Shown piece by piece: positions 6,320 through 8,956 of a stretch of DNA of 8,956 nucleotides. The notes below the pieces were generated by a model, which saw only the letters and a program-made list of their open reading frames with translations, searched no databases and was not told where the DNA came from. The DNA comes from Planctomycetota bacterium (lineage in GTDB: Bacteria > Planctomycetota > UBA11346), in assembly GCA_947440715.1 (NCBI GenBank), contig CANETI010000084.1:1-8956 (forward strand), given 5' to 3'. Position 1 is the first letter of the stretch; each line of letters opens with the position of its first letter. Position numbers and translations under genes: made by a program.

Positions 6320-8956
6320 TTACCATGCGAAACAACGCAGTAGGGCAAATACAGAGCGACTTTCCCAGGCGGCAGCGAATGCGGCTTGGCGACGACCGCA
6401 ACGAATAAGTGGCGTGACGGCTAATGCTAATAAAGCTCGGCTTTCAACCGGACGAGCATCATTGCGCAGGGCACCAGCAATTAATTGTAGGACACCACTG
6501 GCTAAATCGTAACGACCAGCGCGCACGAAGGCTAAACTCAAACGCTGTGCGACTTTGGGGAATGGCGGCAAACCACGCAAATCGACGGTCAGTGCAGGAT
6601 GCAACGGGTCAGCGGTAGCCCAAGCATCTGGCCAAGCGGCAATCATAACGCGGGCGAGTGGTGAGGGCGTGCTTGGTACGGCCAAGCGGCCCAGCCTGGT
6701 TAAACAAGCCGCTTCGTCGTGTACATCCAAGGCGAGTAAAGCGGCCACTAAACCAGCATCGGTTGTTGGAGTGGCACGTTTCAATACGGCATCAAGTCGC
6801 ACGAGCGCCTCGCCAGCACGACCACGAACGGCTAAGCATTCAGCCATGAGCATCGCCGCTTCTTGATCATCTGTATTTTCGTTTGCTAACGTTTCCGCCA
6901 GGATCAAAGCCGCTTTGTATTGCCGCTCTTGAGCGAGTAAACGGACACGCAGTAAACGTGCCGCACGGGATTCAGGATCACGTAGTAACACCAAATCAAT
7001 TTGTTGATGCGCGATGACGCGTTCATCAATCAACATGGATAATTGTGCTAGTAATAATCGACCAGGCACGCTCAGTTTCGCATCGGCAGCTAATAAGACG
7101 TCCATACCAGCGCGCGGACCCTGATCACTCGCACGGTAAACGGCAAGGTCTTTGATCAGCCGTTGAGTTTCGCTCGCGTCAGCGTGTTGTTCTAATAACT
7201 CAGGCAGCAAAACCTCGGCACGTTTGCAGGCTTCGGCGTGCCGTGAACGCCGCAGTAAGAAACAGCAATATTCAGCTTGATGCGGTAGATGTTTCGGATG
7301 ATTACTCAGGATCCGTTGCCACATGGTTTCAGCGTCGTCGTAACGCGCGATACGTTCATAGAGCAAAACTAATTGACGATGTAGTACAGCATCGGAACTT
7401 CCAGCTTCTGTCCCTGGATCAGATTCTGATAATTGCTTGTCTAATTGTTCAAGTCGCGCGATGGCAGTGGCATGATCGCCACGCTGTTCAGCCAAAACAG
7501 CGCCTAATATTAAAGCCGCGACAGCTTTAGCGTCATGGCCTAAAGAGAGTTCCAGCGCTTGTTGTGAGGCATCAATATTACCCAGTGCCAACTCTAATTC
7601 GGCCATGGTGAGCCAAGCGCGGCCTTGTTCGCGCGCTGGTGCCGCCGCTTGAAAAATATGGCCAGCGCGCCGTGCTAATGCCGCGTGTCGCGCGGTTGCG
7701 AAAACATGGGCAAGTTCACGCCAGGGCACGCCAACACTGCGCTCAAATAAGGGAATTAATGGGGTAACGAGTTCACGCTGTGTGGCTGCATCAGTGGTGC
7801 CAATTAATAAGAGTCGTGCACGGCGAATGAGTAATCGTGGCTCATCAGCATAAGCACCATCAAGCGCTTGTTTGCAGTAACCGATTGCTTGGTCGCGCTT
7901 ACCACGACGTTCGGCAATGGTCGCGGCTAATTCATAAGCGGAGAGAATGGGCTGCGGCGCGGCTAATAATGTTTGCACCATGGTTTCAGCCTGAACATCG
8001 TCGCCGTTGGCCAAAACAACTTGTGCCAACAGGGCCTGATATTCCACTGATCGATCTAATTCAACGGCGCATCGAGCAGCTTGTTCCGCTGTGCTTAGAT
8101 CACCATCTTCTGCGGCAATTTCGGCTTTGATGGCCCATAATTGCGGTGCTTCAGTGGCGATTTTCAAAGCATTATTAATAACGATTTTAGCCTCTTCGCG
8201 ACGACCTTGTTTGCGCAAAGCTTCGGCCAGCATTGCCATTAATGGGGGCGTGTCTGGCAAGGCGACTAACGATTGTCGCGAGGTGGTTTCGGCCTGATCG
8301 TATCGACCAATTGAAAAGGCGTAATCAATGCGTTCGCGCCACGCCCATAAATAATCAGGCTGTAGTTCAACGGCGCGTACCAAATAGGGTGCGGCTAATT
8401 CGCGGCGTCCTTGGCAACGTAGAATAAAAGCCTTTAAACCATCATTGATAGCTTCGCCAGGTTCTAATTCACAAGCTTTGTTGTACGCCGCTTCTGCGTC
8501 GTCATGGCGATTTGCTAACGCTTTTAATTCGGCGAGCTCACGCCACGCCCAGGTATATTCACCATCAATATCGACAGCCTTTTCCAAATTGATTACCGCT
8601 TGTTGTGGCTTGCCTTCATGACGCAATAAATCAGCAATATATCCATAGGTCACCGCGTCGTACGGATTAATTCCGCGCGCATGTTCTAAATAAGAATGGG
8701 CTTCTTCCATGCGTCCAAGTTGGCGACAAATATCGGCTTGTTCGTGTAATATCCAAATGGCACCGGGCGCAGCAGCGGCGGCACGTTGGTAATGCGTCCG
8801 CGCTTCTTCGAGTCGTCCAGCACGGCGAGCCAGATTTCCAAATTGCGCATGTGCCCAGGGAAAATTCGGGTCGTCTTCTAATGCGCTAGCCAGTAATTCG
8901 GCTGAGCGTTCAGCGTCAGGTTCAGCTACGACCTGGGCGCGTTCAACTTTTGCCCA
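6320..8956 (-). CDS. Long tetratricopeptide repeat protein (5' end outside window)
   Basis: At least 878 residues are in the window and the frame remains open through 8956, so the first Met at 8710 is internal; the stretch before it (8711-8956) is itself good TPR sequence. TPR units of 34 residues follow each other from the window edge. Numbered from the edge, they have helix-A tryptophans at 34, 68, 136 and 204, and typical turns such as GRLEEA, GRMEEA, GKPQQA, GRREEA and GDLSTA before the helix-B Ala. The repeats become more divergent towards the C-terminus but are still visible, for example RYDDAETMWQRIL and the last unit AGRYDLASGVL. No catalytic domain is apparent. Known TPR proteins scaffold protein complexes; the partner here is unknown. 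The stop lies 46 bp before the permease start, so a shared transcript is likely and a role with that transporter is possible, but this is inference. Confidence 0.9.
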   Translation of the reverse strand, partial: WAKVERAQVVAEPDAERSAELLASALEDDPNFPWAHAQFGNLARRAGRLEEARTHYQRAAAAAPGAIWILHEQADICRQLGRMEEAHSYLEHARGINPYDAVTYGYIADLLRHEGKPQQAVINLEKAVDIDGEYTWAWRELAELKALANRHDDAEAAYNKACELEPGEAINDGLKAFILRCQGRRELAAPYLVRAVELQPDYLWAWRERIDYAFSIGRYDQAETTSRQSLVALPDTPPLMAMLAEALRKQGRREEAKIVINNALKIATEAPQLWAIKAEIAAEDGDLSTAEQAARCAVELDRSVEYQALLAQVVLANGDDVQAETMVQTLLAAPQPILSAYELAATIAERRGKRDQAIGYCKQALDGAYADEPRLLIRRARLLLIGTTDAATQRELVTPLIPLFERSVGVPWRELAHVFATARHAALARRAGHIFQAAAPAREQGRAWLTMAELELALGNIDASQQALELSLGHDAKAVAALILGAVLAEQRGDHATAIARLEQLDKQLSESDPGTEAGSSDAVLHRQLVLLYERIARYDDAETMWQRILSNHPKHLPHQAEYCCFLLRRSRHAEACKRAEVLLPELLEQHADASETQRLIKDLAVYRASDQGPRAGMDVLLAADAKLSVPGRLLLAQLSMLIDERVIAHQQIDLVLLRDPESRAARLLRVRLLAQERQYKAALILAETLANENTDDQEAAMLMAECLAVRGRAGEALVRLDAVLKRATPTTDAGLVAALLALDVHDEAACLTRLGRLAVPSTPSPLARVMIAAWPDAWATADPLHPALTVDLRGLPPFPKVAQRLSLAFVRAGRYDLASGVLQLIAGALRNDARPVESRALLALAVTPLIRCGRRQAAFAAAWESRSVFALLRCFAW

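Noticed and set aside
7243..7530. Plus-strand open frame of 95 codons inside the TPR gene
   Set aside because: It is antisense to a clear TPR coding frame and shows no domain or ribosome binding site.
6320..8710. Met at 8710 as the true start of the TPR protein
   Set aside because: The frame continues without a stop to 8956 and the upstream codons encode good TPR repeats (for example GRLEEARTHYQRA), so the start is outside the window.

Overview
This is a bacterial chromosomal window of moderate GC content with densely packed protein genes. It holds six protein-coding genes, two of them cut by the window edges. I see no tRNA, rRNA, CRISPR array, transposase or phage gene. The large hybrid sensor kinase and the very long TPR protein would suit an environmental Gram-negative-type bacterium with much signalling and scaffolding capacity. 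I cannot place the phylum from sequence alone; a PVC-group or proteobacterial lineage is only a guess.

Layout. Positions 1-2762 (+) carry the C-terminal 919 codons of a multidomain hybrid histidine kinase: PAS-PAS-HisKA-HATPase-REC-REC-Hpt. It converges, with only 13 bp between stop codons, on five genes that all read on the minus strand. In transcription order (right to left) these are: a long TPR-repeat protein whose start lies beyond the window (6320-8956); an ABC-2-type membrane permease (5488-6273); a calcineurin-like metallophosphoesterase with a GTG start (4730-5461); phosphoribosylanthranilate isomerase trpF (4010-4618); and cytidylate kinase cmk carrying an extra C-terminal domain of about 140 residues (2776-3918). 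Gaps between these five genes are 46, 26, 111 and 91 bp, so the first three look like one transcription unit. trpF and cmk may be read through from it or have their own promoters.

How the genes fit together. The minus-strand genes mix housekeeping metabolism (pyrimidine nucleotide kinase, a tryptophan pathway step), a probable phosphohydrolase, and a membrane transport permease following a TPR scaffold. No single pathway links them. The permease has no ATPase partner inside the window. The kinase is a self-contained phosphorelay whose output regulator is not visible here.

The most unusual points are the cmk gene fused in frame to a cupin-like tail, a four-copy heptamer tandem repeat with an adjoining A8/T8 tract between the phosphoesterase and trpF, a first receiver domain in the kinase that lacks the conserved Thr/Ser switch residue, and a 68-residue tryptophan periodicity in the TPR protein. 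I did not find strong evidence for a wholly new multi-gene system.
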